A DNA stretch of 64,000 bases from Distichodus sexfasciatus (taxonomy: Eukaryota; Chordata; Actinopteri; Characiformes; Distichodontidae). Location of the stretch: contig JAVGVS010000812.1 of the NCBI GenBank assembly GCA_032718565.1, positions 1 through 64,000 of the forward strand. The letters are read 5' to 3'. The stretch's first letter is position 1, and each line of letters starts with the position of its first letter. The position numbers were made by a program, and so were the translations under genes. The notes under the pieces were generated by a model, which did not search any database, had not been told where the DNA came from, and saw only the letters and a program-made list of their open reading frames with translations. This document shows, one piece after another, positions 10,920-21,737 of this stretch.

Positions 10920-12335
10920 TACGATTCAAAACGTATTAGGCAAAACGCAAAATAGCTTATTATAGCACCACCAACTGGCAGAGTGGTGCAAATTAGACAA
11001 AATGCAAAATTTTTGAAAAACTGCAAAATTATGCTTATTTTGGTGCAATTTTTTTTGCCTGAGTAGTGGGAGGGGTACCAGACCTACCTGCCAAATTTCA
11101 AAGCTGTAGCCCACCCAGAGCCGGATTTCTATGACACTCAGTGTGTGGCATTGCAGTCCTATGCCAAGCCCACCACATTTATTTGTATATTACAGCCAAA
11201 TGAAGATGCACATTAAAAATGTGCTTGAAAGTAATTAAAGAAGAATGTCTTGGGGTTCAAATGATATCAGTTGCATGTAGACTGGATAAAAATCCAGGGT
11301 CTAGTTCGTAAGAGATGGTTTTGCATATTATGCAAATTAGCGAGAAATTCAATATGGCAGAAATAGAAGCGAGGGTCTAGGAAGATTCGTCTTGACCGAA
11401 GGAGTAAGACCATATAAGATTTTTGAGAAACAGAGCTCGGTTCAAAAGTTATTAGGCAAAATGCAAAATAGCTCATTAGCGCCACCAACTGGCAGAGTGG
11501 TGCAATTGTTTTTTTTTTGCCTGAGTAGTCTAGTTCGCAAGAGATGGTTTTGCATATTATGCAAATTAGTGAGAAATCCAATATGGCAAAAATAGATGCA
11601 AGGGTCTATAAAGATTCCTCTTCACCCAAGGAGTAAGATGGTATAAGATTTTAGAGAATCAGATCTACGGTTCAAAAGTTATTCGGCAAAATGCAAAATA
11701 GCTTATTAGCGCCACCAACTGGCAGAGTAGTGCAATTGGTTTTTTGTTTTTTTTTGCCTGAGTAGTGGGTGAGGTTTGGACTGTTGGAGTTTCGGGGGAG
11801 AGGCGCAATTTTTTTTTCCTGAGTAGTAGGAGGGGTCCCGGACCTCACTGGCAAATTTTAAAGCTGTAGCCCACCCAGAGCTGGATTTCTATGACACTCG
11901 CTGTGTGGTGTTGCAGTCCCATGCCAAGCCGAGCACATTTATTTGCATGTTACAGAAAAATGAAGTCCTAAATTAAAAATGTGCTCGATAATAATTAAAG
12001 AAGAGTGTCTTGCGATTCAAATGATACCAGTCGCATGCAAATTAGACGAAAATCCAGGGATGAGTTCGCAAAAGATGAGTTTTCATTTTATACAAATTAG
12101 CGAAAAATCAAAAACGGCAGAAATAGATGCGGGGTCAAAAAAAATTGTCTTAACCCAAGGAATAAGATGGTATATGATTTTTGAGAATAGGCACTAAGAT
12201 TCGAATTTTATTAGACAAAATGCAAAATTTTTTGAAAAACCGCAAAATAGCTTATTTTGGTGCAATTTTTTTTTTGCCTGAGTAGTGGGTGGAGTACCGG
12301 ACCTACCTGCCAAATTTCAAAGCTGTAGGTCTTAC
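10920..12335 (+). repeat. dispersed direct repeats in foldback centre
   Basis: The block GCAAAATAGCTTATT...GCCACCAACTGGCAGAGTGGTGCAA with a poly-T and TTTGCCTGAGTAGTGGG recurs at about 10945, 11465 and 11690, and in part at 12240. The block GCCAAATTTCAAAGCTGTAGCC recurs at about 11090, 11850 and 12310; the first two are about 760 bp apart. A further block with AAGAGATGGTTTTGCATATT occurs twice (about 11310 and 11540). The repeat looks like local amplification in the element's centre. Confidence 0.75.
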
Positions 12336-12434
12336 CGTTTTTTCTCCACAGCGCGTTTTAAGGCAGAAAAAAAAATAATAAATCGGCACAATAACAATAG
12401 GGTACCACGCAGTGTTCCACTGCATGACCCCCTA

Positions 12435-13560
12435 ATTACGGTATCTCTAGTTCTATAATCTTCTCCATCAGAGCTTCTACCATCTTACACCTTACAGATA
12501 AAGTTATCACTATTTAAACTATCACGGCTGACGGAGGAACAAAGGCTAAACATTCTGCACTCACTACAAAAAATAACATCACTGTTAGGCATCTTATTTA
12601 CAATCAGATATTGCTTACATTGTTATTTGTTGAGCAGATTCACTGAAAGGTTGCGGTCGGTTTTAGCGTCTCAGTCTCCGCCCCGGTTGGAGTTAAACTA
12701 CGTTTTAGGTTTTAACCGCCGATTTTATGGCTTAAATCACTTAGCATAAGAGAAGATAAGAAAAGAAAAGTAAGCGTTGAGGTGCTGCGCATCCGGGCAG
12801 AGGGAGCCCTATATGCTTGGCAATTACTCACGAAGAGTTTTAAAATGTCACGCCAAACAGTGTCTAATAAAGTGTTAGTCTCTTTGATTTAGAAGTTTTT
12901 GGTAAAATTGGCAAGATATAAATGGAATTTAAGTTTGAAGGACCAAAAAAAGAGGAAAAAAGGAGTCTGGGACGACCGGCGTGGCACTACCAAGAAACAG
13001 GAAGTGACGTGACGCAAGAGCCGAGAGCAAATTAGCAGACGTTCTTACTGTGTACACCTTCCTTTTCCTAACTTTAATGATTAAGTCAAATATAATGAAA
13101 GTGAGGGATTATTTGTCATTGTGAACACACCACAGCACAGCACAGCTCACACTGCACCACAACAAAATGTGAGTTCTGCACTTGACCCATCCGTGAAGGA
13201 GCAGTGGTCAGCTAACAAGGGGAGCAGTGCTTGGGGATGGTACCTTGCTCATGAGTTCCTCAGTGATAACTTTACTGGCCCTGGATTCAAACCTGTGACC
13301 TTCTGATCACGGCGCGAACACCCTACCCTAACAGATATTTTGGTTGTGTTTCATAACAACATACAGCTGGTCAAGATGAGGTTTAAGTTATTGTTTCTCC
13401 TATGCATGCCGTGCCTTCCAAAATTATTTACTCCCTTGTTGCCTCACAAACAGGAATTAAGATGGAATTTTGAAGATATTTCTGAAATTGTGAAACAAAC
13501 AAATAAGACAAAACAGAAACTTGAAGGTGCATAACTACTTACTAAATAATAACCTTTTAA
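12435..13560 (-). repeat. right inverted arm of foldback element
   Basis: Reverse complement of 8178-9350, including the SINE (13085-13335, minus). Differences are scattered substitutions and short indels, indicating age or low-fidelity sequence. Confidence 0.8.
13085..13335 (-). mobile_element. tRNA-derived SINE (right arm copy)
   Basis: Minus-strand counterpart of the SINE at 8421-8692, with the same 3' repeat (here CACCACAGCACAGCACAGC on the plus strand) and the same head. It lies at the mirrored position in the arm, so it was present before the inverted duplication. Confidence 0.7.
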
Positions 13561-13561
13561 T

Positions 13562-13837
13562 AACTATGTAATATGTTTTGGCCCTCTTGTGGCCAAAATG
13601 GAGAATGACACGCCTAATGGATTTTATGGTTAAACTATGGAATGACAGCATTAATAGAGGTGTCCTCTTGTGGCCGAAGACAACGAAGTTAATCATCTGT
13701 CCAGGGAATCGTCCTGAGAACCCCCCCAAAATCCAGAATGGAGTCAAAGCTGTCAGCTCCAGACTCTGTCTCCAGGTCTTCAGGCAGACCTATGATTATT
13801 AGATCGGGATCAGCATTAGCCATTACGTGATTGATTT
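13562..13837. other. spacer downstream of PB1-like gene
   Basis: No gene recognised. Two similar words, GGCCCTCTTGTGGCCAAAA and GTCCTCTTGTGGCCGAAGAC, recur about 90 bp apart. Confidence 0.4.
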
Positions 13838-14296
13838 CTAGTATAAATTTTCAATGTGTGTGAGGAGTATTGTCAGTGTCCCGTACAGCACACCGAGTGT
13901 CCCGCTGTCTTGACTACGCAGCTTACTACATGGATTACTCCCTGTTTGTGCTTGATGACTTGGATTTTCTGTTTTTTGACTGCCTCTTGGTTCTAGATTA
14001 TTTTGCTTATCTACTGGATGACTCTTTGGCCTGCCGTACTTGAGTTCAGTTTGCCCCACTAGCAGCACATACATTACTTTAAGTGTGTCTTTATCTTTCA
14101 GTTCATTTGTAGAGGTTAGGGTGAAGAAGTCATCAAAGTCTTCATCTTTGTATTAAAGACATATCTGTGGAGATGGAAAAATTCTCTTTGACAGCTGCCA
14201 CCAACTCATCCACAGTTGAAGGTATGCTACTGTTGAGAGTAAGTTTCTTGACTTCATGATCATAGAGGACCCGGAACCTCACAGTTTGTTCCATGT
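13838..14296 (-). pseudogene. PB1-like domain protein, frameshifted
   Basis: A minus-strand exon opens after an acceptor (TCTTCCTAG) with the start codon at 14294: MEQTVRFRVLYDHEVKKLTL, then VDELVAAVKENF. This is the beta-grasp start of a PB1-like domain seen in a fish protein family also bearing SAM or other adaptor domains. Near 14155 one base is gained or lost. The domain continues in the next frame as DFDDFFTLTSTNELKDKDTL and runs on to a stop at 13838 after a low-complexity tail. PB1 domains act in protein-protein binding; the role here is unknown. It lies just downstream of the transposase remnant on the same strand and may belong to the same mobile element. Confidence 0.5.
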
Positions 14297-14336
14297 CTAG
14301 GAAGACAGAAGAAACAGAGTTATGTAACAATGATAC

Positions 14337-16053
14337 TCAACACTGGAGGCAGATGTGGCGCTTCAGTGTCACCATGCAGTTTCCTGCAGCAATATAGGCA
14401 GACAGAGGACATACATCACTTAGGCATTGTTGTTCAACAAGAGTTATGTGGTCTGTCTTCTCCAGATAATATCCACAATAGTGTTCATCATACCAGGATA
14501 TCTGTGTTCTCACAATGAAATGCACTTGTTCGCCAAAAAGTGCAATTTGAACAATCTCTGCAAAATCAGGAAGACCTACAGTAGAACCATAGACCACAAT
14601 CATGCCTTTTGAGTACCTTGTTCCCTGATAGGTAACTGTGTCAGCCAGCTGAACGTGAGTCTGAGAAGGAGATAGGTGCCTAGCTGACTCCTGAACATCT
14701 ACATGCAGGACATCCAATGGTACTGATGTTACTCTTACAACACTAAGAGCAGGCAAAACTGATGTGGAATGCAGGTGGTGACTTATAGTAAGCTGATGCT
14801 TTCTAGCCAGGGACAGGAGTATGTTCTTAAAGTTGCCAGTATGCCTTACAATCCGTTTAAACTGGCTATGTTTTGCTTCAAACCTCATTGTCCAGAAAGA
14901 AATGACAGGTCCAAAAGCTTTTATTAATGCAGGGTAGTGTTCTAAAAAGTGGTGCTTTGGGATTAACTCTTCATTAGGGAATACTTCCTGGAATCTATGT
15001 TGGTGTTCAGAAATTTTTGAGTCAAGATATGCAATGCTTTCTTCATTATGGACTGGAGCAACAACTAGCTCAATTATGTCTTTTAAACACATTAGCAGAA
15101 GCCAGCCTGGATCATTCAAAGGTATTCTGTGTCTAATAATGAATGGCAGCAGTCGTACGAGGGCCCAATTTTCATGTGCATTTCCTCCAATCTTTTTTCG
15201 GGAGGAGAAGGTTGCAGGCACTGGCTGAGGACAATCAGTTTTATCAGCCCATTTATACAGAAACTGCAAGATGGCACTGTTAAGTTCACTGAATGTAAAA
15301 TATTTCTTAGAAATGAAAACACAAGCACAGACCCAGTTTGAGGGGAAGAATACCCTCAAAAATATCGTGCAAAATGTCAGGTGGGTAGCCAGTGACACAG
15401 TGGAAGTAGCTGAGATTTTCAGTCAATGGGCAAGCCTTTTTTACACCGAAACAGTGTGTCAAAGCAGGTTTTTCTTTAACAGTCAACGCATGAGTGGTAT
15501 ATGCATCTTTGGTACGAGCAGAAAAGGCACCAGACCTCACCTCCTTTCTCTGAAATTCTGATCGCTGTCCAAGACAAAATCTACAGATGAATGGTCCGGA
15601 AAAGTTTTCCACTAGTCCAGAAATTGAGTGTGCCCCAAGATTGTCTGCGGCTACACAAAACACACTTCCTTTCACATTGTGTCCAACAGTGGAAATATAG
15701 ATGCCATCACGCTCAAAGAAAGCAATGTCTTTTAACAAAGGGGCAAGCACGACATCATAGCCAAATCTTTTTATGTCAACTGCTTTACATAAAAGGGCCA
15801 AATATACTGAGTTCAGAGTGGATCGAAATGAGTGAGGAATGTTGCCAAACACCGTGATCTTATGCTTCTTTCTTGATGATCCCAGAGGATTACAAATTTC
15901 CAAGTCATCAATGTATAGGACACGTGTAATTCTTAGTTCTACAGAATAAAAAGAATTCTCTTTATAAACTTTACCATCTCGATAGAACTCATATCTAGTA
16001 AATGACAACTTGTCCTGTTCTTTACTCAGAACTTTTTCCCGAATAATTTCTAC
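14337..16053 (-). pseudogene. CACTA/EnSpm-like transposase, 5' truncated and frameshifted
   Basis: The first part (about 16040-15320) reads VLYIDDLEICNPLGSSRKKH, VFGNIPHSFRSTLNSVYL, VVLAPLLKDIAFFE, VFCVAADNLGAHSISGLVEN, CRFCLG and PDILHDIFEGI. The second (15330-14337, another frame) reads YKWADKTD, RLLPFIIRHRIP, KHHFLEHYP, FWTMRFEAKHSQFK and a C-terminal beta-rich tail. The NPLG / GNIP..RS / DNL..H / CRxC order matches the transposase of animal CACTA (EnSpm)-type elements as I know it. Candidate acidic catalytic residues are in IDDLE and ADNLG. A frame change at about 15310-15345 breaks the chain. Upstream of about 16053 the open frame runs into the inverted repeat of the neighbouring unit, so the true N-terminus is missing. 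Confidence 0.6.
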
Positions 16054-16421
16054 GGTGGCCGAGAGAGCTCCACACGCTGCAACTTCAGAAAACACATGCA
16101 AACAGAAAAAAACAACAAACAAATTAAGAAAACATCTCCATCAGTTTGACAACACAGACGCTGCAAATACGGAAACACGCTGCAAATTCTCACAACACAA
16201 CCAAACACAGAAACGCGCAGCAAACACACGAACGTGCAGCAAACACAGAAACGCGCTGCAAACACACGAACGCACAGCAAACACACAAAAGCGCTGCAAA
16301 TAGCACGGACCACAACGGAAATGTTTCAGGGGGACCTCAAAAAGTGACGAACCCATCTGGGACCTGATTATTTGTTCAGTGGCTTTTGGTCAGAGCAGAG
16401 GTGTTGTCCGTGAACTAAAAG
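16047..16421 (+). repeat. left inverted repeat with 5' exon and splice donor
   Basis: It contains many sub-repeats built on AACACGCTGCAAA / GAAACGCGCAGCAAACACAC (16160-16305). It ends in GTGAACTAAAAG followed by GTGAGG, a good splice donor at 16422. The same donor occurs at the mirrored position in the right repeat. This suggests the repeat supplies a promoter and untranslated first exon for the gene starting at 16798 (inference). Confidence 0.7.
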
Positions 16422-16797
16422 GTGAGGGTTTTTTTGTTTATTTTAACAACCTGATCATATGATTCATTGGTCTTTTGGATATTATTAGACTAATCTGATG
16501 AATCACACACATAACTGTGGAACGTTATTAGCATAATTGCCAATAAATATATAAATAAATATATGCAAATAAATGTAACGTTCAAAGTTAATGACAAAAT
16601 TCTGCAGTGCTTCATTAATGGTTAAAATCAGGTCAAAATTCATTACAGATTGATAGAAAAAATTATATTTTATTTTATACAATTTATTCAGACCATTAAT
16701 AATAAAGAACAACGAAATACAAATAAAGCATGCTAAAATCGGTAACATTGTTATTTCTTGTTTTGTTTGTGTGTTTTTTTGTTTTTTTCAGATCAAA

Positions 16798-16939
16798 ATG
16801 TATTGTCCGCTCTGTGGCTTTCAGTGGCCAACTTTGACCAAATTTTGTTGCTCATGTGGGCAAAATGTTAGTTTTGTCATGGAGAATGCCCCTACACCTG
16901 CAGGTGAGGACCAGGTGTCATGCCAGGCTGTGCCCAGAG
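16798..16939 (+). pseudogene. HECT/G2E3-like gene, zinc-ribbon first coding exon
   Basis: An acceptor (TTTTTTTCAG, exon from 16792) precedes ATCAAAATG. The exon encodes MYCPLCGFQWPTLTKFCCSC then GQNV: two Cys pairs (CPLC and CSC/CC) typical of a small zinc ribbon. Two donors keep the same phase, at 16904 (CTGCAG/GTGAGG) and 16940 (CCAGAG/GTAATA). Both join in phase 1 to the exon at 17060. The exon itself is intact, but downstream exons are broken, so the gene as a whole is marked pseudogene. An opposed paralogous exon lies at 21725-21936. Confidence 0.6.
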
Positions 16940-17011
16940 GTAATATTCTCTTATCTGTCCATCAGATTATAAATTATACATTTAGATCATCTTTTTCTCT
17001 CTGGTTTTGAT

Positions 17012-17013
<2 letters not shown>

Positions 17014-17048
<35 letters not shown>
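17014..17048 (+). repeat. (GT)n microsatellite in intron
   Basis: A 34-base TG run lies just upstream of the acceptor of the next exon. Confidence 0.95.
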
Positions 17049-17051
<3 letters not shown>

Positions 17052-17059
17052 TGTTTCAG

Positions 17060-17498
17060 TGACTGATGCATGTGCTGTTCCAGGGAAGTCAGCTTCTGCT
17101 GTTCTTCAGTTCATGAAATACAGAGAACTAAAAGAAACTGAAAGGAAAACATTCTCAAAAAGTAAAAAGAAATCAAATAAACCAGTAAAGGTAAGTTGGG
17201 ATCATGAACAAGACCAAGAATGACTTGAGGCCCATGAGAGGAAAAAACCTACCTCTACATGTTGACCCCCAGTGGTCATCTGAGCAACTTTTAGCAGCAG
17301 CTTTGAAAAAACAAAAAGATTTCAATCAAGATATGGAAGATGGAGAATATGTCTTGCTTTATCCAGATGGCTCTCAGATAAAAAATATCCCTGGGACCGA
17401 CACACCTTTTACCATTGGAGAATACAAAGAGGCCATTGGAAAGGCCTATCAGAGGATCACACTGTACATTTCTACCCTTGAGGATCTGTTGTCAAAGA
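17060..17498 (+). pseudogene. HECT/G2E3-like gene, central exon with frameshift
   Basis: The exon opens after GTGTTTCAG and reads KSASAVLQFMKYRELKETER with a Lys/Ser-rich stretch. It loses frame at about 17191-17195, then continues VGIMNKTKNDLRPMRGKNLP, LLYPDGSQIKNIPGTDTPFT and ITLYISTLEDLL to a donor (AAAGA/GTAAGT) at 17499. The LLYPDG..I..PGT..PFT..EYK motif is the conserved N-terminal region of the fish 'G2/M phase-specific E3 ubiquitin ligase-like' HECT proteins. The apparent donor-like GTAAGT at 17191 is where frame is lost; skipping it as an intron would not restore the family sequence. Confidence 0.65.
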
Positions 17499-18065
17499 GT
17501 AAGTATTGAAATAGTATTTTTTAATATATATTTTATGTGCATTTAAACTAAAAACTCAGTACTTTTTCTTATAAGTACTTTAAGTGCTTTGTGGGATTCC
17601 AACTAGTTACAGCCTACATATTTAATGATACTGGACATGTAATTGGAAATAGAGATTGATCATAAAATCTTTTTGTGAGGTCAAGAAGATGAAGTCATTA
17701 TTAGGGCACAACCCAATATGTCACCTCTTTCTGACACAGTGGTAGGTACCTCTCAGGAATTGAGGTGTTCAGCATGTCCATGTTTACAGTACAGCTATAA
17801 AGCAATAAATTTCAACCGTTAGAAATAGAAAAGCATATACTCATACTTTGAATGAGTTTACACTTGGCAGCTTTGGTCAAGTCCTGAAAGTAGTACACCA
17901 GAGCGTAGACATGGGTAAGTTAAATTTCTGCTGATATTTTTTTGTCTCTGTGCCAGATGAATGTCAGTATGCATTCATTTTTAAAATTGCTATATAGAAA
18001 GCATTTTATGTTATCTATAACACAGTGACAATTTCTATACAATTTTTTTGTGTGTTTTAGGTCAG

Positions 18066-18523
18066 CCACAACATCTGCGCCATCAGCATCCCAGTCATCT
18101 AATGGGCAAGTATGTCATATTCTGTAACACAATACACCAGAAGTTTATTTTCTGGGTATTTCTGTGATTATTATTCTAATTTCTTATTGTGTTGTGTGGT
18201 GTTGTCGGTGCTACATGCCGAGAGTGCAAAAATTGCCAAACAGACGGCCACTAGAGTGGATGAACTTAAGTCAAATGACTTCTACAGGTCAGTCATAAGA
18301 CATAATTTTTCCCTGGATTTTAAATAAAACTATTGGACTAAAGTACTAGACTACAGCAAAAACAACAAAACATCTGTTTCAGAATACTTTCTGGATTAAC
18401 TGTGTTATTGTTGTTCTTGTACTTCCCTTCAAACAGTGTATATATCCATATCTATGGCCCTATCACCATTGACAGCAGTTCTTCAGATCTTGAGGAAGTA
18501 GAGAAACTGCCAGAGAAAGACAG
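18066..18523 (+). pseudogene. HECT/G2E3-like gene, linker exons
   Basis: Three short Ser/acid-rich exons are plausible. At 18066-18109 TTSAPSASQSSNGQ sits between GTCAG and GTATGT. At about 18225-18286 SAKIAKQTATRVDELKSNDF ends at CTACAG/GTCAGT. At about 18437-18523 IDSSSDLEEVEKLPEKD ends at GACAG/GTAGTG. They would form the disordered linker before the HECT domain. Exact boundaries are uncertain and phases were not all reconciled. Confidence 0.45.
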
Positions 18524-18782
18524 GTAGTGTCACATGACAAATACTGCTTGACCAAAAGAATGTGATTTTGTGTGATTTTGTGGGAGGACTCAAAATCTGT
18601 TACTAAAGTTGTGATGTCCAAATGATGCTTATTATTTTTCAGCAGTGTTGTATAGCTTACTCATTTTAAAGGGCCCTAAAATACTAAAAACCTAAAAAAA
18701 AGTCATGGTTTAAATAACCCACAATAATAAGAAGTAGTACTGTTAATATTTACTTTCTGTTTGTGGACTTTTTATTTTACAG

Positions 18783-19098
18783 TGATGGACATGATGGGCT
18801 GACAGCTGCAGACATAGTGTCAAATCTGGCACATAATCTTAACAAAACATCATGTAGCAGATTTAACATTAACCGGGCAAATGTCTGGGATGGTGCCTTA
18901 AGAGGTTTCAGGCGATCCTCATTTGATCATCCTGCAGCATGATGGTGAAATTCACAGATGATGCTGGGCCGACAGAAGAGGCTTTGGACAGCAGGGGGCC
19001 AACTTGAGAATTTCTGACTCTGTTGATGGACAGCATCAAAACAAGGAGAGTATTTGAAGGCAAAGACAATGCCAAATACCTCTCATTTGATAGTAAAG
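18783..19098 (+). pseudogene. HECT/G2E3-like gene, HECT N-lobe exon with stop
   Basis: After TTTATTTTACAG the exon encodes LTAADIVSNLAHNLNK, FNINRANVWDGALRGF (the start of the HECT N-lobe in this family), a frame change near 18938, then FTDDAGPTEEALDS, a TGA in place of a sense codon at about 19004, and FLTLLMDSIK...YLSFDSK before GTAATA. Frame loss plus a stop mean this copy cannot make a full ligase. Confidence 0.65.
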
Positions 19099-19172
19099 GT
19101 AATACTTTTTGTGATTGTTTTTACAATGTTGTAAATCAGTGTGTCCTAACATTGGAATATTGGCATTTTTAG

Positions 19173-19333
19173 CTGCAGAAGACAATGAGTATGTCCACAT
19201 TGGAAGAATTGATTGCAGTGTCCATTGTCCATGTCTTTCCCCAAACTTCTTCCTTTACCTAATTGGTAAAGTAAAAACACTTGAGGCCCCAATTGAGGAC
19301 ATACCTGATGAGGTCAAAAGGGGCCTTCTTGAG
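19173..19333 (+). pseudogene. HECT/G2E3-like gene, last visible exon
   Basis: The exon sits between GGCATTTTTAG and GAG/GTAATT. It encodes NEYVHIGRIDCSVHCPCLSP and GKVKTLEAPIEDIPDEVKRG, continuing the HECT N-lobe with an internal loss. No exon for the C-lobe with the catalytic cysteine is found downstream before 21.6 kb, so the ligase is C-terminally truncated. Confidence 0.6.
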
Positions 19334-19334
19334 G

Positions 19335-20340
19335 TAATTTGTTAGGCTGGGATTACAAACAATTTCAAGTAATGACTTTCATCAACTGACACAAAACTGT
19401 CTTTGGAGTTGGTTCTTAATTAACCTCATTTTTGAAAAGGTTCTCAGTATATAGAATGCACAGTGACCTGATGATTCTCATTCTCATTGTGTAAAGTTGC
19501 TTTTATTTAATACAACATTATTACAGTAGTAAACCATGTTTTTCTATGTTTATACATGTGAAGACGAGTGGGCAGTATACAATACTAGATTTTAAAAAAA
19601 AAATCTAGCCAGCAAACACATGCATAATATAATAGCATCGTAAACTTTAACCTACCATGCTGTGTGACCATAGGCTATATAATATGATGAAATGTTAATA
19701 AATTACATCACTTAATTTACATGCATCAGCACATTCAGCAGATAGCCATAAAATCAAAATAGGAATTTCTTATGATATATTTTACCTAGCTGACAAGGAT
19801 CACTCGGTTGCTTTGTGTCAAACTCAAATGCAGTTACACCGCAGGTTTTTGACCAGCGAATGTGTGCAATTTGTCCATCATTAAAACGGCAACATCACAT
19901 TACGTCAACATCACACCGGTGTGGTGATGCATTATATGAACCTTTATAGACATACTAGTGTTTATTTCATAAAGACAACGTTGCACTTATTCAAACAACA
20001 AGATATTTTACCGTTACAAGACGAAGACGTTCATCTGCTTCTGCTCTATGACTGACTGATGTGCTGAAACTTAAGTTCGCGGCGCTCAGTGGGCGGAGTT
20101 GTGAAGTTTGACTGACAGTTTGAGCGGTTCTAAGAGATAGGCTTTTTAATGCCTTTAATTGGTTAAATATTTGTTAAAAAGACAAACAGACGTAAAGGGT
20201 TACCAATAGTATTGATTTATTTTTTAAAAAACTCCCCCGAGGGCGCTTCCAGTGTAGTACAAAAGGGCATGTACTCTGCACAGGTTGAGCCCTACACCAT
20301 GCGATGCCCGATTCACAGTTCAATGGGACAATAGTCCTGT
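19335..20340. other. non-coding stretch inside the inverted-repeat unit
   Basis: Mostly AT-rich. A more CpG-containing part at about 19800-20110 (CACCGGTGTGGTGATGCA, CGCGGCGCTCAGTGGGCGG) could be a promoter fragment or a DNA-element end. No gene recognised. Confidence 0.35.
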
Positions 20341-20344
20341 TCTC

Positions 20345-21026
20345 CTTGTTAGGCCAGCATTTTAAGTTGTCTCTTTAAAAGTGCTCCAGGCTCCAGGAGA
20401 ACATGTTGATATTGTTCAATGATCAAATAATAAGCACATAAAACAAAACTGGCAAGGCCACAATAACAAAACCGACTTCCTACAAGACAAACACACACAG
20501 CAATAAGCAAACACAAACCGGCACGAGGGCCACAAACAGAACAAAACTTATCACGAGACAAACCAAGGAACAGCACACTGACATCGGGGAGGGAGTAAAG
20601 TGAGGGTGGACCAACAAGAAACACTGGGAAAACTGAGCTTAAATACTAACACACAAACAAGGGGCTGGACGATGAAACAAGGGAACCAATGGGAAGGCAA
20701 TCAGAACAACCGACAAAAGGGATAACCAATGGGAAGGAGAGGTGTGACTACGGACACACAAGAACAGGTGAGCAAACTAATGAACAGCGATCTACCAATA
20801 CGACACAATGGGAAGGTGGGACATAGACTGATTGACACAAGACTGAAAACAGCACACACAAAATGGCCGAGCATGACACACACAACATGGCCGAACATGA
20901 GCACATACAAAAGGACTAACACAGAACACACAAAATGCTGAACACAATAACAAACAACAAAAGCAGAACAGAAACACACAACATAGCGGACTAAAGTCCT
21001 AAAGCCCAGGGGGGGGGGTCATGACA
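20345..21026 (-). mobile_element. solo-LTR-like sequence
   Basis: Read on the minus strand it begins TGTCATGACCCCCCCCCTGG at 21026. It contains a TATA-like GTATTTAAGCTCAG near 20645 and long runs of AAC/CACA-rich sequence on the plus strand. A related but diverged sequence with TGTCATGACC and similar layout is at about 55868-56190. No internal coding region or second LTR is present, so this would be a solo LTR; the inner boundary is approximate. Confidence 0.4.
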
Positions 21027-21694
21027 GAGCACGAAGAACACCTGGCATTTGGGCCAGACATTAAGCTTACTATTTTAACAGGAGTGCGTGATGAGGTCTA
21101 TGTTGATATTGAAAAACAATCAATGTGCTGTGTTTAGTTCTATATGTCATACTATAAACTGGTTCAACTTGTTAATAAATTAATTGTACATGTGTGATTG
21201 TGTGGAAAACCAAAGTCTGTAGCAACTTTGAGAAGAAATGTGGGAAAACTCCCTTTGTCTTCTCAGTGCAGTGAAGCCCTAAGACAATGTGCATCAAAAG
21301 AGATGTTTTATTTTGGGTATGTCCAACTACCTATGCATTGAAAGTGTTAGCATAACCTTAACATAATGTTACATACCCAATAGGTTCAATTCATACTTTT
21401 CATAACACATTGTGTCCACAACTTGCATATAAGTTCATGACCCTAAATGAGGTGAATGAATTTCAAGGAGCAAAAAAAGAGGGAAAAAAACCCCCATTAA
21501 CCAGTATTTCAGACAACTCAAAATGAAAAATGGAATCAAATTGACCTTGGACATTATAGTTAGTTAGTTAGTTAATTAGTTATACTTTATTGTTCAGCCT
21601 TGGCTAAAGAAATTGTTCTCGCTTGCATGCAACTTAATGACAATACATTCCACATATCCTACACACATACATACATAAATACATTATATACATA

Positions 21695-21737
21695 TATATA
21701 TATATACATAGTATATATATATATATATATATACACC
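21695..21737. repeat. (AT)n microsatellite
   Basis: Two TA runs interrupted by CATAG, at the end of the minus-strand zinc-ribbon exon. Confidence 0.9.

Larger units (their letters stand above)
8178..13560. mobile_element. foldback-type element with 1.1-kb inverted arms
   Basis: The sequence from TTAAAAGGTTATTATTTAG (8178) to about 9350 returns in reverse complement at about 12435-13560, ending CTAAATAATAACCTTTTAA. The match covers roughly 1.15 kb at high identity with small indels. Both ends carry TTAA, which could be a 4-bp target duplication (as for piggyBac or Kolobok) or part of the repeat. The 3.1-kb centre holds tandem repeats and no transposase that I can recognise, so it would be a non-autonomous element or an inverted segmental duplication. 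Confidence 0.75.

Noticed and set aside
14337..14612. Plus-strand ORFs opposite the transposase (61-62 aa)
   Set aside because: They are antisense shadows of the transposase C-terminal frame, which carries the recognisable motifs.
16141..16367. Low-complexity ORFs in both strands over the inverted repeat (71-97 aa)
   Set aside because: They translate the GCGCTGCAAACACACG sub-repeats in several frames and have no domain.
17191..17260. An intron beginning at GTAAGT (17191)
   Set aside because: The family sequence continues straight through in the next frame (VGIMNKTKNDLRP), so a one-base frameshift explains the break better than splicing.
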